Assembly (NCBI GenBank): GCA_964455375.1
Contig: CAYVXE010000005.1
Coordinates: 1 to 64,000, forward strand
DNA from: CAYVXE01 sp964455375
GTDB lineage: Bacteria > Zhuqueibacterota > Zhuqueibacteria > Oceanimicrobiales > Oceanimicrobiaceae
DNA length: 64,000 nucleotides
Reading direction: 5' to 3'
Shown: positions 44,892-54,377 of the stretch, in pieces
How positions within the stretch are numbered: the stretch's first letter is position 1
Layout: each line of letters opens with the position of its first letter
Translations under genes and position numbers: made by a program
The notes under the pieces: generated by a model
Database searches by the model: none
Told to the model about the DNA's origin: nothing
Seen by the model: only the letters and a program-made list of their open reading frames with translations

Positions 44892-46526
44892 ATGTTAAGT
44901 TCTTTCTGTGGAATAAATGATTTAGAGAGTACCAAATTATTTTATCTTTCAACAATCCGGTGGACTATCTGGATATTTGCAACGGTTTTCGCACTGCTTG
45001 CAGGGTCGACCGAAGATACATTCGCTGGCGGAGATTGCAGCAATACTTCAATGGGAATGATACCACTTTTTGACCTTGGCAGCGAATTATATCAGGGTAT
45101 GCAAGGTGGGCTTTATCCTGGTGGTTTGAATGTGCCGCCATCTGCTCATGCCAGCGCAGGATTGGCCATTGCCGACAATATTCGACCATTTAATGCTAAC
45201 GGCGAGGTTGATGAAGCCAACGGCGCGATTGTGTTGGTAACAATTGGCATGTCCAATACCAGAATTGAATCGGAATTATTTGTCGATCTCGGCAGTGCTG
45301 ACCCGGAAAAGAACCCTCGACTGACGCTTGTGAATGGCGCTCTGAGTGATGCGTCTGCCGATAGGATAGCAGACCCTGATTACCAATACTGGGGCTATGT
45401 GCATGACCAGGTTGCGAAAGCCGGCAGAACTGACTCTCAAGTTCAAGTGGCCTGGATATTGGAAGCGACGCCGCATCCGAGGGCGGCCTTCCCAACTGAG
45501 GCGATCGAGCTTCAAGGATACCTTGAGGATATCGTACGTAATCTGAAAATCCATTTTCCTAATATCAAGCTTGTTTATTTCTCCAGCCGTATCTATGCGG
45601 GTTATGCCGTAACGAGTCTTAATCCGGAGCCTCATGCTTATGAATCCGGCTTTGCGGTAAAATGGGCTATTGAAAAACAAATTAACGGAGATCCTGCTCT
45701 GAATTACAACCCGGCAAACGGGGCGGTCGTTGCACCGTATTTAGCCTGGGGGCCTTACCTTTGGGCTGATGGTTTAACTCCCAGAAGTGACGGCCTGATT
45801 TGGGAGTGCGATGATCTAAAAGATGATGGAACCCATCCGTCTTTCCAGGGAGGCGAAAAAGTTGCGAATCTACTTCTCGATTTTTTCAAATCTGACCCAA
45901 CGACAGTACTCTGGTTTTTGGAGAACAATGTAACCTCTGTTGAAATGTCAAATTTTAACGCACAAACGCAAGGTTCAGATGTGATTTTGCACTGGGTAAC
46001 GACCAGTGAAGTCAATAATCTGGGTGTAGAGATACAACGAAAACACAGGCAAGCTGATTTCAAGGTTTTGACTTTTGTTAAAGGTAAGGTTATGTCCGAT
46101 GTGTCCAATTCCTATGATTATATCGATAAGAGATTACAACCCGGCGAATACAGTTATCGTCTAGGCTATACAGATTCAAATGGGTCGCTTAAATTTTCTT
46201 CGGTGGCCACAGTTCATGTTCAACCGCCAATGGAATTTGTTCTGAAACCTAATTTCCCCAACCCATTTAGAAGAAATACAAGTATCTTTTTTGAACAGCC
46301 TGAGCGTGCCTTAGTGAACATTCGGATTTATAATGTCTTAGGTCAGGTAGTAGCGCAACTTTTTTCCGGGGAGCGCGAAGCCGGGTCATATTCGGTGCAA
46401 TGGAATGGTCTGGATTTGCAACAGCGACCCGTGGCGTATGGCGTTTATTTTGTGACGCTTTGGCGTCAAACTCCGGACCGGGGACTGCAAATGGTGTCGA
46501 AACGAAGCATGACTCATATCCGTTAG
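44892..46526 (+). CDS. secreted SGNH-like hydrolase candidate with T9SS-type tail (copy 2)
   Basis: About 544 residues. I choose ATG 44892 because GGAGG (44879-44883) precedes it with eight bases of spacing; the frame is open back to 44853. It is a clear paralogue of the preceding protein: 'STEDTFAGGDCSNTSMGMIPLFDLGSE', 'VLVTIGMSNTRIESELF', 'KLVYFSSRIYAGYAVTSLNPEPHAYESGFAVKW', 'DDGTHPSFQGGEKVA', and a C-terminal sorting domain with 'NFPNPFRRNTSIFFE'. The Ser and the Asp/His pair are conserved between copies, supporting an active enzyme. Confidence 0.62.
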   Translation: MLSSFCGINDLESTKLFYLSTIRWTIWIFATVFALLAGSTEDTFAGGDCSNTSMGMIPLFDLGSELYQGMQGGLYPGGLNVPPSAHASAGLAIADNIRPFNANGEVDEANGAIVLVTIGMSNTRIESELFVDLGSADPEKNPRLTLVNGALSDASADRIADPDYQYWGYVHDQVAKAGRTDSQVQVAWILEATPHPRAAFPTEAIELQGYLEDIVRNLKIHFPNIKLVYFSSRIYAGYAVTSLNPEPHAYESGFAVKWAIEKQINGDPALNYNPANGAVVAPYLAWGPYLWADGLTPRSDGLIWECDDLKDDGTHPSFQGGEKVANLLLDFFKSDPTTVLWFLENNVTSVEMSNFNAQTQGSDVILHWVTTSEVNNLGVEIQRKHRQADFKVLTFVKGKVMSDVSNSYDYIDKRLQPGEYSYRLGYTDSNGSLKFSSVATVHVQPPMEFVLKPNFPNPFRRNTSIFFEQPERALVNIRIYNVLGQVVAQLFSGEREAGSYSVQWNGLDLQQRPVAYGVYFVTLWRQTPDRGLQMVSKRSMTHIR

Positions 46527-46566
46527 ATTATTCACTCTGTCATCTAATAACTGATCAGTGGTTTCT

Positions 46567-47556
46567 ATGACTGGAAATAATTTTTTGGGATCGCGTGATT
46601 TCGCAGCCGTACTAAGTGATCTGCAAATGACTTGCTTAGATATTGGAGCCAGAGGTGGGTTTGTCGAAGATTTACTTCCACTGGCTCCATGGGTCGATGC
46701 CATCGGCTTTGAGCCGGACCGGGAAGAATGTGAAAAACTCAACCTGTCCATAAAAAACAATTCCGAACCGTGGAGGAGCCTTCGGTACCTACCGGTCGCC
46801 CTGGGTGAGAACCATGACTCCCGCACGCTGAATATTTATCATAAACGCGGTTGTTCTTCTTTTTTTGATGCTGATTTACCGCTGGTTAAAGAATTCGGGC
46901 GCGATGACTATTTTGAATTGGAGGGTACGTTTGACTTATCCACAATCTCATTGGACAAAGCAGCACAGGCATATAATTTTACGGAAGCGGTTTTTATAAA
47001 AACAGATGTACAAGGCGCAGAATTAGAGATATTCCAATCGGCGCCAAACTTGTTAGGGGAAAACGTGCTTGCAATTCGTACGGAAATAGAATTCATGTCT
47101 ATTTACAAAGGACAGCCTCTCTTCAGTGAAGTTGAGATATTCCTTCGTAAGATGGGATTTATGCCAATGGGCTTTGTGCAGTTAGACCACTGGCGTCGTT
47201 CGACTCGTTGTAAGCATCCAAATATCTCAGATGGTCCAATCCCTTACTCCCGTGGCCAAATTGTTCATGGCGACATGCTGTTTTTTAGAAATCCGGCGCA
47301 AATGAATGATGAAACACCTGAAGCATTAAAAGCCCTATTGAAAATGGCATTCTTAGCTCTTGTCTATGAATATGTTGACCACGCCCATGCCATATTAACG
47401 CGTCCGGCAGTGATGCGATATTTATCTAAATATAAATTTGACATTGAAAATGCCTTGCACGAGGTGTCTTGTTACCTCTATCATAAATATAAACAGTCAA
47501 TGCGGCATCGCCGTAAGACAAACGTTAAGAATTACATCATCAGCAAAATTCGATAA
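46567..47556 (+). CDS. FkbM-family methyltransferase
   Basis: About 329 residues from ATG 46567 (GTG 46558 in frame upstream). SAM-binding motif 'TCLDIGARGGFVEDLLPLAPWVDAIGFEPD', then 'FIKTDVQGAELEIFQSAPNLL', typical of FkbM O-methyltransferases found in polysaccharide and natural-product loci. Likely substrate: a hydroxyl on the glycan or on the acyl decoration. The C-terminal about 80 residues are not part of the FkbM domain. Confidence 0.82.
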   Translation: MTGNNFLGSRDFAAVLSDLQMTCLDIGARGGFVEDLLPLAPWVDAIGFEPDREECEKLNLSIKNNSEPWRSLRYLPVALGENHDSRTLNIYHKRGCSSFFDADLPLVKEFGRDDYFELEGTFDLSTISLDKAAQAYNFTEAVFIKTDVQGAELEIFQSAPNLLGENVLAIRTEIEFMSIYKGQPLFSEVEIFLRKMGFMPMGFVQLDHWRRSTRCKHPNISDGPIPYSRGQIVHGDMLFFRNPAQMNDETPEALKALLKMAFLALVYEYVDHAHAILTRPAVMRYLSKYKFDIENALHEVSCYLYHKYKQSMRHRRKTNVKNYIISKIR

Positions 47557-47648
47557 GTTCCCATCTCCGACCCTCTCCATCTAGTAAAACCGATTACACA
47601 CAAGAATCGAAAACAACGTACCAGCAGAATAACTTTCAAAGGTTTTAA

Positions 47649-48476
47649 ATGGAAAAAGCATTTTTCTTTGGAAAAGATGCGCACAAATTATTTGGTATTT
47701 CGCATATCCCCCAAAATAACATAAATGGTTGTAAACGAGGAATCGTTTTTTGCCACCCTTACGGCGAGGAAAAGCAGATGAGCTACAGAGTTTTTGTCAG
47801 ATTTGCCAGAGAACTCTGCAATCGTGGATTCTTCGTTTTGCGTTTCGATAGCCGAGGGTATGGCGACAGTCAGGGAGATTTTGAAGATGCGACGATTGAA
47901 ACTCAAATTTGTGATACAATTAAAGCCGTCGACTATGCAAAAAAAGACATGCATGTTGATAAAGTAAGTTTATTAGGCTTTCGGCTTGGGGCAACGGTTG
48001 CCGCTCTCACGGCAGAGCAGGATGACAGGATTGAGGATCTGCTGCTATGGTCACCTATAATCAAAGGTCAGGACTTTCTGGCTGAGATCTTTAGAAAAAT
48101 GATGTTTGCCGCGGTTGCAAGCAATAATGGTTCTGTTTCAAAAGCGCAAATTATCGAGGAACTCAAAACCAAAGGCACAATCGAGGTCGAAGGTCATTAT
48201 TTTACACGTCAAATTTATGAGCAACTATTGAAAATCGATCTAACATCACAAGTTTCAAATTTTAAGAAATCTGTTTTTATCGGTATGACGAACGGCAATC
48301 CTAAATTAAGTGCTCCATGTGAGACTCTTGCCCAGGCTTATGAAAGCATCGGTGCTGCAAGTGAATTTAAGGTAGTTGATGAAAAAGATTTTTGGGATAA
48401 GCAATCTCTTTTTTGGTGGACTTACCCTTTACAATTATATAAGGAGACTCTCGGATGGTTAAGGGCAGAAAGCTGA
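47649..48476 (+). CDS. alpha/beta hydrolase, exosortase-associated type, nucleophile Ser replaced by Arg
   Basis: A 275-residue alpha/beta-hydrolase fold: 'GIVFCHPYGEEKQMSYRVFVRFARELCNRGFFVLRFDSRGYGDS'. The nucleophile elbow reads G110-F-R112-L-G114 instead of GxSxG. The same GxRLG pattern is, as I recall, typical of 'exosortase A system-associated hydrolase 2' proteins. It is coupled to the next hydrolase gene by a 22-base overlap. Related-fold enzymes (CouN7/CloN7) transfer pyrrolyl groups from a carrier protein to a sugar in aminocoumarin antibiotics, which makes these two genes candidates for that step here. Confidence 0.75.
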   Translation: MEKAFFFGKDAHKLFGISHIPQNNINGCKRGIVFCHPYGEEKQMSYRVFVRFARELCNRGFFVLRFDSRGYGDSQGDFEDATIETQICDTIKAVDYAKKDMHVDKVSLLGFRLGATVAALTAEQDDRIEDLLLWSPIIKGQDFLAEIFRKMMFAAVASNNGSVSKAQIIEELKTKGTIEVEGHYFTRQIYEQLLKIDLTSQVSNFKKSVFIGMTNGNPKLSAPCETLAQAYESIGAASEFKVVDEKDFWDKQSLFWWTYPLQLYKETLGWLRAES

Positions 48477-49420
48477 GACCGGCGTTGACAAGTACAGATT
48501 CTGAAAGGATTGTCTATTTTCTGAGTAAAGGCAAAAGGCTGTTTGGTGTCCTGCATGTGCCAACGGATTGCACGAAGAAAATTGGTGTTATTTTTTTGAA
48601 TTCCGGGCCTCAATATAGAGTAGGCCCTCACAGAATGTATGTGAAAGCGGCACGACGCTTGAGCCAAGTGGGCTTTTGGGTTTTGCGGATGGATTTCCCC
48701 GGAATTGGTGATAGCGAAGGTGAAATTGATTCTATTCATTTTGATTGCTATGATCCTGCAGATACCTGCAGCGCTATCGATTTCCTGATGGAAAAAGAAA
48801 AGATAGATAAGGTAGTACTCATAGGAACTTGTGCCGGGGCAAGAAATGCGCTGATGACGGCCGCCAGAGATAGTAGAGTAGATTCGATTGTCTTATGGTC
48901 GCTTCCGATGATTACTTTTTCACTTTATACCCCTGTTTCAAAGAATGCCCCCCGTGCCTCCATGAGTGGCATTGCCGCGAAGCGTTATTTGAAAAATTGG
49001 TTGAAAAAGGCATTTAGCATAAAGGCCTGGAAAGACTATTTTTTTTCAGGTAGAGACAAAATATCGCTTAGAACTTTAATGAGTACAATTTGGAGTTTAG
49101 CCGGCTTCAGGAAGAAATCGGAGAAAAATCGGCATAAAGCGTTTTTTGAGGCATTTCAATCTGTTGTTTTCTCTAATCGTCCGGTTCTTTTCGTCTACGG
49201 CGAGAAAGACGTGATCCTGAAAGAAGAGTTTGAAATTAATTTCCGCAAGTTTTCAGAAGGGAAAAAACAGCGCTGCGATTATTATATAATACCTGACGGT
49301 GATCATACGTTCACATCTTTAAAATCGGAAAATACTGTGATAGTAAAAACAGTGAATTGGTTAGCCCAAAATTATGAATTCAACGAAGAATTCCATGGGA
49401 ATAAGGTTTTATCTTCTTAA
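48455..49420 (+). CDS. alpha/beta hydrolase, exosortase-associated type, Cys at nucleophile position
   Basis: A 321-residue alpha/beta hydrolase whose elbow reads G124-T-C126-A-G128, with Cys where Ser is usual. 'LNSGPQYRVGPHRMYVKAARRLSQVGFWVLRMDFPGIGDS' fits 'exosortase A system-associated hydrolase 1'. 'FVYGEKDVILKEEF' and 'DGDHTF' supply the acid and His. AAGGAG lies within the preceding gene, and the start overlaps that gene by 22 bases. A Cys nucleophile suits acyl transfer through a thioester intermediate; this is inference. Confidence 0.77.
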   Translation: MVKGRKLRPALTSTDSERIVYFLSKGKRLFGVLHVPTDCTKKIGVIFLNSGPQYRVGPHRMYVKAARRLSQVGFWVLRMDFPGIGDSEGEIDSIHFDCYDPADTCSAIDFLMEKEKIDKVVLIGTCAGARNALMTAARDSRVDSIVLWSLPMITFSLYTPVSKNAPRASMSGIAAKRYLKNWLKKAFSIKAWKDYFFSGRDKISLRTLMSTIWSLAGFRKKSEKNRHKAFFEAFQSVVFSNRPVLFVYGEKDVILKEEFEINFRKFSEGKKQRCDYYIIPDGDHTFTSLKSENTVIVKTVNWLAQNYEFNEEFHGNKVLSS

Positions 49421-49532
49421 CGTGCTTCCTACATCGCGACAATTCCGCAAGGGCTGAGGCAATTAATCTACAATCAAAAGTTAACCATTTATTGAACCAT
49501 TATCCGCATTACTGAAAGGAGGTGAATACGAA

Positions 49533-49574
49533 GTGGTAAGTTTCATGAGCATAATTAAATTGTTTTCACAATAA
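49533..49574 (+). CDS. 13-codon leader ORF with strong ribosome site
   Basis: GGAGGTGA at 49518-49525 is followed after seven bases by GTG and 12 further codons (MVSFMSIIKLFSQ if GTG starts with Met) to TAA, ending 18 bases before the lipoprotein gene at 49593. The ribosome site is stronger than that of most large genes here. It may couple translation or act as a leader peptide. No known family. Confidence 0.35.
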   Translation: MVSFMSIIKLFSQ

Positions 49575-49592
49575 AAACAGGAGAATAAAACA

Positions 49593-50168
49593 ATGGTAAG
49601 AAAAATACATTTTTTTTGTTTGAACATTACGTTCGTTGTATTTTTGCTTGTTGGTTGTGGAGAAGACAAAACGAATTCCGTTGAACCGCTGCTGTCGGAC
49701 AGTGATAATATGAACACTTTAGGGGCGGTAGAGGTGGTAGATAAAGACTTAGAGCTGAATGCGCCTGCTGATGTAGCTGTTGGAAAAGCGCGTTTCGTCG
49801 TTGATGGCATTGTAGATAGGGTGGTTTTCTTTGATGATGGCAATGTGTTAACGGTATCGGCAAGAGCTACAGGAATGGATGCCAATGAAACATATATAAG
49901 TCAAATGTTTGATATCGGCTCAGTTGCCAGTGGCCCGGATGCCTGCCAGCCGACTATTTTTGACGCTGGTGATCCAGGTTATCTCATTGATATTCAGTTT
50001 TTAGGTTTTTATGAAAATCAGAGATTGTCAACGTCTTATAGCGGAGCCGACTATGTTCCGCTTGACAAAATAGGTACTGTATCTTTGGAACGTGTTATTT
50101 CATTTGATCCACTCGTAACCGAGCATTTGGCCTGTTCAAAGGTCACGTTTAGACCTGCATTGGAATAA
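49593..50168 (+). CDS. small lipoprotein, function unknown
   Basis: A 191-residue protein with a lipoprotein signal (FLLVGC, lipidation at C22), followed by an acidic low-complexity linker and a beta-rich domain ('ARFVVDGIVDRVVFFDDGNVLTVSARATGMDA'). Two Cys (in 'DACQP' and 'LACSK') could form a disulphide. I do not recognise the family. ACAGGAG ribosome site. It precedes the malectin-domain giant. Confidence 0.65.
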   Translation: MVRKIHFFCLNITFVVFLLVGCGEDKTNSVEPLLSDSDNMNTLGAVEVVDKDLELNAPADVAVGKARFVVDGIVDRVVFFDDGNVLTVSARATGMDANETYISQMFDIGSVASGPDACQPTIFDAGDPGYLIDIQFLGFYENQRLSTSYSGADYVPLDKIGTVSLERVISFDPLVTEHLACSKVTFRPALE

Positions 50169-50327
50169 TCCTACTGGTTGAATGTTAAAGAAATCTTGAA
50201 ACATAAGATGCAGCCAGAGACCACACACTCTTCGAGGAGTTGAAGTAGCGCATATTTTACAACGTCCCAAACCAATGATCAAAAAAAGGATAATTTTCCC
50301 ATAGATAACTAACGTACAGAGGGTGAT

Positions 50328-53300
50328 ATGAAAAAATATGCTAAGATTACAATAAATCTCCTGTTTACTTTTGTCTTTTTATTAAACAGTGCACTGGCGC
50401 AGTCGTTGTTTCAGGGGCCGGCCACAGGAACGAGTGACCCGGGAGCAGCCGTTTCTACGGTTAATTTTTCAGCAGTTCAACAGGCGGCTGCTTCTCAACA
50501 CGTGTTAGTAAAAAGACCGAAAGGAAAACATCACATTTCATTGATTCCCAATCCCCCAAATTTGAAAGCTGCAAGCGGACCGGCAGGCTCCAATGTTTTT
50601 ATTGAAGCGCCTAGACTTACCGCAGCACAAACGGCACCCACGCTGTTGTCCAGTTTTAATGGCATCGATGATGCCGGGAATGTCATCCCGCCCGACCCTC
50701 ACATGGCGGCAGGACCCAATGATATTATGGCAACTATCAATGTTGAATTTGGTATTTGGGACAAACAGGGCAACAAACTTTTCGGAATCGATGCCAATTC
50801 ATGGTTTAGTAATGTCCTTGCCAACGCAGACCCTTTCGATCCGCAAATCATTTTTGATCACTACGAAAATCGATGGGTAATGATTTGGGTAGGTGGAAAT
50901 CTTACCACTGAAGCCTACCTTTTAGTTTCTGTCTCGGATGATTCCGACCCGTTAGGGACCTGGTTTAATTGGGCCATACGTGCAGACAGAAACGGCAATA
51001 CGTCGAATAACAATCTTAACGATTACCCCAAGCTTGGTTATGACGATAAAAATATCTATGTGACTTCTAACCAATTTGATCTGACGTCGTTATCATTCCA
51101 ATTTGTACAACTTCGTGTGATTGAGAAAACTCAAATGTACAATGGAACACTTGGCAGTGTAACGTATAACGATTTATGGGATTTGCGTGATCCTGACAAT
51201 TTAACGGTGCAAGTGTTTACGGTTATTCCCGCGGTGCATTTGGATGTCGATGCTGAGGGTTCTGCATTTTTGATCAATGACAGCCCTTTTGTGACAGGTA
51301 CGACCGTGACCGTTTGGGAAGTTACCGACCCGGCAGGTGCCATTAGTCTCAGCGCTGCGGATGTCGCAGTTACATCGAGTTCTTCTCCACCTGATGCCGA
51401 ACAATTGGGAGATGGTTCACTCATTGATGTAGGCGGTCGTAGATTCCGCAATGCTGTTTTCAGAGCCGATAATATCTGGACGGCGCATAGTGTCGCAGGC
51501 GGTGCCAACGATTCTGATGCTGATGCCAGATACGTCAGAGTTGGTATCGATAATTCAGCTAATCTGTCTTTGACTCTAAATGAAGATGTGGCGTTGCATC
51601 TGGATAGTTTTTATCATTCTTATCCGGCAATTATGGTGGGAAATGATTTAAGCATGACCTTAGCTTACACTCGTTCCAGCGCCACCGAATTTGCCGGTGC
51701 CTTTTACACAGGGCGTCTTGATACAGACCCATCCGGCCTCGCTGCAAGTACATTACTAAAACCGGGTGAGGATAACTACGTTAAGACCTTTGGCGGTTCC
51801 CGTAACCGGTGGGGAGATTATATGGGGACCGCGCTAGACCCCACAACAGGGAACACCTGGATGTTCGTTGAATACGCGGATCTTTCCGTTGGGCCAGGGA
51901 CAAGCGACGACCGTTGGGGTACGTGGTTTGGAGAAGTTAATTTTGCTACAGATGTTCCTCCGACCATTACTTCCGTACCGAATACAGCCGCTACGGTGGA
52001 CCAGGCTTATGCATACGATGACAATAACACAGTTGAAGCTACCGGTACGCAACCCATTACCTTTTCTTTAGTCAGTGGACCAACAGGTTTTACGGTGGCC
52101 TCCGATGGCCTCATTACCTGGACGCCAACTATTTCTGACACTGGTATCAATAATGTTCAGATTTTGGCTTCAAATACTTTTGGTACAGATATTCAAAATT
52201 TCGACATACTTGTCAGTGAGGCCCCGCCACCCTCTGCTGCACAGCTTCGTATCAATTCTGGCGGTGCAGACTTTACCGATATTAATGGCGATTTATTTGT
52301 CGCGGATAAGGCGTTTGTCGCCGGAGATTTTGGTTTCCAGGGTGGAACTGCTAATTCTACCAATTCTGCTATTGCTGGCACTGATGATGACCTTCTTTAT
52401 CAGACCTTCCGGGAAGGAAGCTCTTTCGGCTATATTTTCGACAATTTGACGGTTGACGATTATACCGTTACTTTATTCTTCACTGAACCATTTGCTCCTC
52501 GTTCGGGTGCACGTGTCTTTGATGTAACGGCAGAAGGCACTGTTGTATTAGATAATTTTGAAATTTTTGTTGCGGCAGGTGGCCGGTTCACTGCTCATAC
52601 TGAAACATTTATTGTCAACGTATCTGATGGCCAACTTAATATCGATTTTGATACGGTTTCCGGACGACTTGACCCAGTGGTAAGCGCAATTTCCGTGGTC
52701 GGTTCTGCACCGCCTGTGGTGGAACCGAACATCTCGGTTACGCCGCTTACTTTAGATTTTGGTGACGTGAATACCAACGCAACAAAGGATTCGACTGTGA
52801 CTATTACCAACATTGGGAACGCAGATTTACTAGTGAGCGGTTTAACGACCACCAACAGTTTATTCTCAGTGGTCTCACCTGCAACACCGGTAACAGTTGT
52901 ACCACAAGGTTCGGAAATTGTTACGGTCAGATTTAGTCCGACGGCTGTTGGTGCGCAAAGCGGCAATCTTGATATCACGAGTGACGACCCGGATCAAGGG
53001 GTGGTATCGGTAACTCTGGCCGGAAACGGCGTTACTCCTCCGCCGGATGTAGCGGATATCAGTGTCAGTCCGCTGAGTGTTGATTTTGGCCAGGTCGTTC
53101 TGCTTGATTCTGCCGACGCCATTGTGACTGTTTCAAATATTGGGACTCAGGTATTAACCGTCAGTGATTTAGCAACGACCAATGCTGTTTTTACGGTCGT
53201 CAGTCCGGCAACACCGTTCGATGTTGCTGCAAATAACGGCTCGCAGGACGTTGTCATTCGCTTTAAACCCACTGTTGCGGTAGTTGAAAATGGTGATCTG

Positions 53301-54212
53301 ACCATCACCAGCAACGATCCAGACCAGGGCATCGTGACTGTAACGCTTACCGGCGAAGGCATTCCCGCCCCTGTTGCGGGTACTGCATTCCGTGTCAATG
53401 CCGGGGGTAGTGATTTCACAGATTCGAATGGCGAGCTTTTTGTAGCAGATAAAGCATTTGTCGCTGGGGATTTCGGTTTCCAGGGTGGTTCATCCGGTTC
53501 CACGGGTGCCGGTATAGCGGGTACCACGGATGATGCCCTTTACCAGAGCTTTCGAGAAGGTGATCCTTTCAGTTATATATTTGATAATTTAGCGACGGAC
53601 GATTATGCGATAACGTTGTTTTTTATGGAACCCCGGGCACCTCGGGCAGGTGGGCGTGTCTTTGATGTGACTGTTGAAGGGACTGTGGTGCTGAATGATT
53701 TGGATATATTTGTTGCTTCAGGTTCTCGATTCACCGCTCTCACTGAGACGTTTATCGTGCATGTTGCAGATGGTCAGTTGAATATAGATTTTAACGCTGT
53801 TTCCGGACGACTTGATCCTATCTTAAGTGCTATAGCAGTCGTAGGGCAGGGTGTTGTGGCGCCTCAGTTGGCCACGCAAACAAAATTTTCTCCAAAACTT
53901 TCGGCCACAAAAAATCAACTATCGCAAGTACCTGATAGGTTTGAGCTTCAGCAAAACTATCCTAATCCTTTTAATCCTGAAACTGTAATCCGTTACAGTA
54001 TTCCAACAGGAATGAATGTCAGCCTAAAGATTTACAACGTCTTGGGGCAGGAAGTCCTAAGTCTGGTTGATAAATTTCAGGAACCCGGAGAATTTAGTGT
54101 CAAGTGGACTGGAACGAACGCCGCTGGCAATAAAGTAACCTCCGGTATTTATGTTTATCAACTAAAAGGGGAAGGGGTTGTTGAAACAAGGAAGATGATT
54201 TTGTTGCAATAA
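50328..54212 (+). CDS. large secreted multi-domain protein with two malectin-like domains and T9SS-type tail
   Basis: A 1294-residue protein with a signal peptide (1-24, ending ALAQS). An N-terminal 500-residue region ('LLSSFNGIDDAGNVIPPDPHMAAGPNDIMATIN...') resembles secreted beta-propeller-type proteins. Then a putative Ig domain ('TSVPNTAATVDQAYAYD'), a malectin-like domain ('LRINSGGADFTDINGDLFVADK'), two ASH/choice-of-anchor-D type domains ('ISVTPLTLDFGDVNTN', 'ISVSPLSVDFGQVVLL'), a second malectin-like domain ('FRVNAGGSDFTDSNGELFVADK') and the C-terminal sorting domain 'QQNYPNPFNPETVI'. Malectin domains bind carbohydrate, so attachment to the EPS at the cell surface is likely. Confidence 0.8.
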   Translation: MKKYAKITINLLFTFVFLLNSALAQSLFQGPATGTSDPGAAVSTVNFSAVQQAAASQHVLVKRPKGKHHISLIPNPPNLKAASGPAGSNVFIEAPRLTAAQTAPTLLSSFNGIDDAGNVIPPDPHMAAGPNDIMATINVEFGIWDKQGNKLFGIDANSWFSNVLANADPFDPQIIFDHYENRWVMIWVGGNLTTEAYLLVSVSDDSDPLGTWFNWAIRADRNGNTSNNNLNDYPKLGYDDKNIYVTSNQFDLTSLSFQFVQLRVIEKTQMYNGTLGSVTYNDLWDLRDPDNLTVQVFTVIPAVHLDVDAEGSAFLINDSPFVTGTTVTVWEVTDPAGAISLSAADVAVTSSSSPPDAEQLGDGSLIDVGGRRFRNAVFRADNIWTAHSVAGGANDSDADARYVRVGIDNSANLSLTLNEDVALHLDSFYHSYPAIMVGNDLSMTLAYTRSSATEFAGAFYTGRLDTDPSGLAASTLLKPGEDNYVKTFGGSRNRWGDYMGTALDPTTGNTWMFVEYADLSVGPGTSDDRWGTWFGEVNFATDVPPTITSVPNTAATVDQAYAYDDNNTVEATGTQPITFSLVSGPTGFTVASDGLITWTPTISDTGINNVQILASNTFGTDIQNFDILVSEAPPPSAAQLRINSGGADFTDINGDLFVADKAFVAGDFGFQGGTANSTNSAIAGTDDDLLYQTFREGSSFGYIFDNLTVDDYTVTLFFTEPFAPRSGARVFDVTAEGTVVLDNFEIFVAAGGRFTAHTETFIVNVSDGQLNIDFDTVSGRLDPVVSAISVVGSAPPVVEPNISVTPLTLDFGDVNTNATKDSTVTITNIGNADLLVSGLTTTNSLFSVVSPATPVTVVPQGSEIVTVRFSPTAVGAQSGNLDITSDDPDQGVVSVTLAGNGVTPPPDVADISVSPLSVDFGQVVLLDSADAIVTVSNIGTQVLTVSDLATTNAVFTVVSPATPFDVAANNGSQDVVIRFKPTVAVVENGDLTITSNDPDQGIVTVTLTGEGIPAPVAGTAFRVNAGGSDFTDSNGELFVADKAFVAGDFGFQGGSSGSTGAGIAGTTDDALYQSFREGDPFSYIFDNLATDDYAITLFFMEPRAPRAGGRVFDVTVEGTVVLNDLDIFVASGSRFTALTETFIVHVADGQLNIDFNAVSGRLDPILSAIAVVGQGVVAPQLATQTKFSPKLSATKNQLSQVPDRFELQQNYPNPFNPETVIRYSIPTGMNVSLKIYNVLGQEVLSLVDKFQEPGEFSVKWTGTNAAGNKVTSGIYVYQLKGEGVVETRKMILLQ

Positions 54213-54231
54213 CCATCGGTTCGTAGTTTAC

Positions 54232-54277
54232 AATGGGAAAGAGAAATGGAACATTACATTCGTTTTTCTTTCCCATT
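54232..54277. terminator. hairpin after the giant secreted-protein gene
   Basis: The 15-base arms 54232-54246 and 54263-54277 pair along their whole length with one G-T wobble (outer part AATGGGAAAG / CTTTCCCATT), around a 16-base loop. No long T-run follows on the + strand. A probable intrinsic or factor-assisted terminator separating 50328 from the acyl-CoA-dehydrogenase-like gene. Confidence 0.45.
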
Positions 54278-54377
54278 CTCTTAACGGCATTGCCGGATTA
54301 GAAGTGAAAAGTGGTGTGTTTTTTTATAGACGAACAGTTTAGAATTTGTGAACAAAGAGTCAATAAGGGAGGCGTAT

